A stretch of DNA of 64,000 bases from Morinoia aosen (lineage: Eukaryota > Arthropoda > Malacostraca > Amphipoda > Talitridae): positions 12,790,246 through 12,854,245 of the forward strand of contig JASJYW010000026.1 in NCBI GenBank assembly GCA_030386875.1, given 5' to 3'. The notes below the pieces were generated by a model. That model was not told where the DNA came from, did not search any database, and saw nothing but the letters and a program-made list of their open reading frames with translations. Positions within the stretch are counted from its first letter, which is position 1. Each line of letters opens with the position of its first letter. Positions 60,941-64,000 of this stretch are shown piece by piece. Made by a program: the position numbers and the translations under genes.

Positions 60941-61240
60941 CAAAAATGCGTGTTTTGGGCCATTCCTAGGCCCAATGCAGTGAAAATCACGTCGTTTGCT
61001 GTTTCCCGTGGCGACATAGGCGGAAAGTGCATATTTAGCCGTTTCCACGGTCGACAGAGCTAAAATGCGTGTTTTGGGCCATTCCTAGGCCGAATGCGGT
61101 AAAAATCACGTCGTTTGCTGTTTCCCGTGGCGACATAGGCGGGAAGTGCAAATTTAGCCGATTCCACGGTCGACAGGGCTAAAATGCGTGATTTTGGCCA
61201 TTCCTAGGCCGAATGCGGTGAAAATCACGTCGTTTGCTGT

Positions 61241-61560
61241 TGTTCCGACCCTTTTCAGCATCCGGACGTAAACTACGCGAATGGGGTTCAGGAGTGACGA
61301 GCAGCAACGTGATTTATAGTTTATTGGTACTTCAGAGTAGATACAGGCTTGGTAGTTGGCAAGAATCAGAGAGATCAGGCTATAGGTGCGAGTACAAGTC
61401 TTCTACAATGCATCTGCGATCTATACAGTTGCTTCCTCTAAGGTAACGCGTCTGCTACTGGACAGTGATGACTCTGTCTAATGTGATCTCTACGGCAGCG
61501 CACCGCCAATGAACGTCGAAGTCGCTTGACGATCCTATTTATGTACTCGACAGGCGCACA
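61241..61560 (-). mobile_element. LTR (3' LTR) of a minus-strand LTR retroelement
   Basis: On the minus strand it starts TGTGCGCCTGTCGAG and ends GGGTCGGAACA, so it has the usual TGT...ACA ends and is 320 bp long. A TATA-like TACATAAATAGG lies just inside its start and a CCAATAAACT polyadenylation-type signal farther in. Immediately outside the TGT end is a purine-rich tract, TTGAGGGGAGCAAA, as expected next to a 3' LTR. The other edge abuts a cut satellite monomer. The second LTR is not in the window. Confidence 0.7.
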
Positions 61561-62926
61561 TTTGCTCCCCTCAAACAATAAAAATTTTTAATACAATAAA
61601 AAATTTTTAAAACGTTATTCAATGAACTTTGATTTTCCTTTGACTGTCAATTAATCTTACAATCCGTCAAGTCAATTCGAACAGATCAGAACGTATGACA
61701 CTAAAGGCTTCCAAATAATGAACGGAGGTAGGCAGGTATGGTTTTTTTCTGTCTGTAGCAAAGCATAAAGACAACATAATTCAACGGCAAACCTACATTT
61801 TGTTAAACATTATAGTGTTAATTCGCTACTAGATTTTAGAATTCAAAATCAACCAAATAATCACTCTACGCACTTAGCTCAAACAATTTGTTCATTCATC
61901 ATTAAGTTATTTATCAATTGATTCTTAGAATTCTTGGCTACTCCAGATATTTCGGAAACAAAAGATACACCGCACAATTTATTTAACGTATCAGAATATC
62001 AAAATCAAACATCAAAACGCGTACTGAATAAATCAACTGAAGTTATAGAATATAAGTTATATACGCAAGCAATACAATACTACAAATGGCAAGTACAAAT
62101 CGTCCTACGATTTAAATTAACTTGTTTCAGTTCAAGTAAATTAAATATAGAAAGTAAGTAGAATAATCAATAAGTAACTAATTCAATTTAATCTAATCAA
62201 TCAACAAGCGTGCAATTTGGTTTTAGTCGCAATCGAAATAACTAGTCTCCTTAATTCTAGCGAAACATGAACAAAGCATTTCTATAGGATAGAATACATA
62301 ATCCGTATATAATAGAGATTTAATAGATAATAATTTAATAATAGAGAAAAATCTACGGATTTCAATACCAGAATTTAACTACCTCGTGTCACATTTTTCT
62401 CGTGGCACGCTGCTGAAAAATTGCTTTGAATATGAAAACTCTCCGATAAATGCATTAATAAAATTAAATTCGCAAGTGATCGTTACATGGTGAGTATATA
62501 AATAGTTATTTTCTGCTTTTATGCTTTTCAATCATTACAATTAAAAGGGTTCTTCGAATTATCGAAAAGCTCTCGCCCTTCGCGAACTACTGATGAACAA
62601 AACATTTCCATAGGGCGAGTAAAACAACAAAGAGGATTATATTAAACTAAACCGTATCAAATAGTAGTAGACTAAGACATAGGATACTGTATAGAGGAGA
62701 AGTATGCTAAAAAGGTACCTACTCTTCGGAATTTTTCATTTTCCTGGTCTGCAAAAAGTTTTTCTTTATAGTCAACTTGCACTGTGATTTCCTATATTTT
62801 TATTAAGTATGGTGCAGGTAGGATTTTTAATATATATATCGTTTTTTGTGGATGAGACTAAAAACATTTTCTGTATATCTTTAGCTTGAGAGAGATCCAT
62901 CTTGTATGGATATTGTAGTTGTAATG

Positions 62927-63250
62927 TTATGTGTTGACTTGAGGTGGGGCTGCGAGTATTTGTTTAGGATTACAAATCTCCTTCCAAACGTTTCGCCGCA
63001 AGGCTACGTCTTCTCCACTAAGTCTACTAATGATTTTGTTTAAGTCTCGCTTAATATAAATAATCATGACTGTGATAATAATCGTGATTAGTGTGTAAAT
63101 GAGCAACATTATATCACTCAACTGGTCAGGAATGAGATCTACTCTCGTTTCCTCCGTGTGTCGGATGAGTTCATCCGAGATCTGGCCATTATTGGCTTTA
63201 ATCGCCGTTAATATGGCATCTACATTAATATTTGATACCTTATTGCCCAT
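62927..63250 (-). CDS. Small membrane-anchored ORF of the LTR element
   Basis: An open frame of 107 codons. It begins MGNKVSN, which fits an N-myristoylation signal (Gly2, Ser6). A hydrophobic segment of about 20 residues (IMLLIYTLITIIITVMIIYI) follows near residues 47-66, flanked on its far side by basic residues (KRDLNK). The C-terminus is charged and Pro-containing. I do not recognise the family. The place in the element, just upstream of the 3' LTR, suggests an accessory or env-position product, which is inference only. Confidence 0.45.
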   Translation of the reverse strand: MGNKVSNINVDAILTAIKANNGQISDELIRHTEETRVDLIPDQLSDIMLLIYTLITIIITVMIIYIKRDLNKIISRLSGEDVALRRNVWKEICNPKQILAAPPQVNT

Positions 63251-63400
63251 CTTAACAGGCCAAAAAGATACTAACAGCGCGGGAATTAAAATGGTGCCGC
63301 TTGAAATTACGTAAGTAGTTAGTATTGATTAATAGTGAATATTGTTTTTAGCAATTACAGATATAGAAAGATGTTCAAAAAAAAAGAAAGATTTATTTTA

Positions 63401-63628
63401 TCACTGGATGGTTGCTGGAAATGCAGCGATTCTTATTTCAAATGCTAGTTCGATATCGTTTCCTGATTCATATACCAAAATACGTGTACGTAAAGGGGAA
63501 TCGAGGTTCAGGAACAAGGTTAATTTGCAATAGGCCTCTTGTAACAATTCTTTAGGTACCCTAATTCTGAAAACGATCGTCGATTCCTGTGGTTGCCAGA
63601 GTTGGTTGGTAGCCCCGGTACACATCAA
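63401..63628 (-). CDS. Small ORF in the 3' region of the LTR element
   Basis: An open frame of 75 codons containing ESTIVFRIRVPKELL, KLTLFLNLDSPLRTRIL and an acidic/aromatic end. The composition is protein-like, with alternating hydrophobic and charged residues. No family is recognised. It lies upstream of the membrane-anchored ORF on the same strand and probably belongs to the same element. Confidence 0.35.
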   Translation of the reverse strand: MMCTGATNQLWQPQESTIVFRIRVPKELLQEAYCKLTLFLNLDSPLRTRILVYESGNDIELAFEIRIAAFPATIQ

Positions 63629-63770
63629 TACAAATTAAGCAGTGAATGCGTATGTTGTAAATCGGAATGTGTAAAAATGTTCCGGAGTTGTTCAGGAGTC
63701 GCTCCAGGAATCTGAAAAGAAACGATACAACTTATTAGCATGGCCCCAAGTTTAAAGTAAACAATTTACG

Positions 63771-63829
63771 TTTCATACTAAGGTGAGTATTTCATACTAA
63801 GATTTCATACTAAGGTTTCATACTAAGGC
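63771..63829. repeat. Short tandem repeat, TTTCATACTAAGG unit
   Basis: Four copies of TTTCATACTAAG(G/A) with spacers of 0-6 bp, within the internal region of the LTR element. No function is evident. Confidence 0.85.
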
Positions 63830-64000
63830 ACGCTTCCTTCCCTCTCATCAAGACACATACATTCCACTACACTGCCTGGCATTGTTTTCAAACAGTTTGC
63901 GGCAGATGCGATACAGGTCTCGCAGGCTTCGCACTCGCGCTCTCGTGTCGACATCTCACGATTGCACCTAAGTTTATCAATTCTAGCTCACGACCTGATG

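Larger units (their letters stand above)
32483..61240. repeat. Satellite array, 119-bp monomer, ~240 copies
   Basis: One monomer, from the SalI-like site, includes CGGTCGACAGAGCTAAAATG, CGTGTTTTGGGCCATTCCTA and GGCCGAATGCGGTGAAAATC. It continues ACGTCGTTTGCTGTTTCCCG, TGGCGACATAGGCGGAAAGT and GCATATTTAGCCGATTCCA, 119 bp in total. It is about 51% G+C with about 11 CpGs, clearly richer than the flanks. Copies are head to tail with no inversion seen. Most differ from the consensus at only a few positions, with occasional 1-5 bp indels. The array starts abruptly at about 32483 and ends inside a monomer at 61240, where an LTR begins. Many ORFs of about 70-118 codons appear in the array, but the period is not a multiple of three and I do not treat them as genes. 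Confidence 0.98.
61561..64000 (-). mobile_element. Internal 3' region of an LTR retroelement (partial, runs off window)
   Basis: Treated as a fossil element. Reading on the minus strand from the window end toward the LTR there are two small ORFs (63401-63628 and 62927-63250), then about 1.4 kb of AT-rich sequence, then the purine tract and LTR. The position of the ORFs, after where pol should be, is that of env or an extra 3' gene in Ty3/gypsy-like elements. No gag, protease, RT or integrase lies in the window, so the family is not proven. Whether the whole copy is intact cannot be judged from this part. Confidence 0.55.

Noticed and set aside
39402-61048. Dozens of ORFs of 60-118 codons on both strands with repeated peptides such as MHFPPMSPRETAND and FGLGMAQNTHFSSV
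   Set aside because: They are translations of the 119-bp satellite. The period is not a multiple of three, so the frame changes every monomer. The ORFs exist only because the monomer has few stops.
32483-61240. CRISPR-like regular spacing
   Set aside because: The whole 119-bp unit is repeated with no unique spacers, and the context is eukaryotic. This is satellite DNA.
32483-61240. A CENP-B-box-like motif in the satellite monomer
   Set aside because: No stretch of the monomer matches the TTCGTTGGAAACGGGA-type box on either strand, so a centromere role cannot be argued from the motif.

Overview
This is eukaryotic, AT-rich nuclear DNA, most likely from an arthropod and probably an insect. The reasons are GT-AG introns of up to about 8 kb, Penelope-like retroelements with the invertebrate type of reverse transcriptase and GIY-YIG endonuclease, several short non-autonomous repeats, and a long satellite array. 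Nothing looks prokaryotic. No species is assigned.

Positions 1-5123 hold no gene I can support, only a dispersed repeat and two small tandem repeats. Positions 5124-30036 hold one plus-strand gene that I read as seven coding exons: 5124-5202, 13461-13640, 20175-20344, 22143-22266, 22640-22750, 25697-25813 and 28280-30036. Their splice phases chain without a break into 845 codons plus a stop. The first six exons give a Ser/Thr/Pro-rich leader with a basic nuclear-signal-like patch. The large last exon encodes cysteine clusters, a helix-turn-helix-like segment and an RNase H-like (DDE-type) transposase-related domain of the kind I associate with the insect DUF7869 family. The introns carry two decayed Penelope-like elements (about 6541-7720 and 15853-17027), a 271-bp MITE with 8-bp target duplications (14291-14561), a decayed DNA-transposon-like stretch (about 26025-27055), and many copies of one dispersed repeat family, all seen on the plus strand.

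Positions 30037-32482 are the 3' flank of the gene and contain no recognised gene. Positions 32483-61240 are a single satellite array of a 119-bp, CpG-rich monomer, about 240 units, broken by a 500-base assembly gap at 53517-54016. The array has visible higher-order structure. The clearest case is a 13-monomer block (1,546 bp) present twice in tandem at 35941-39032. There are further 11- to 18-monomer periodicities at 44-51 kb and 56.5-61 kb. Variants from the left edge of the array reappear near 49.7 and 52 kb.

From 61241 to the window end lies the 3' part of a minus-strand LTR retroelement. It has a 320-bp LTR (61241-61560, TGT...ACA), a purine-rich tract next to it, and two small minus-strand ORFs upstream of the LTR. 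The LTR cuts a satellite monomer, so the array probably continues beyond the element. The most notable items are the multi-exon gene with a transposase-like last exon and the nested organisation of the satellite.
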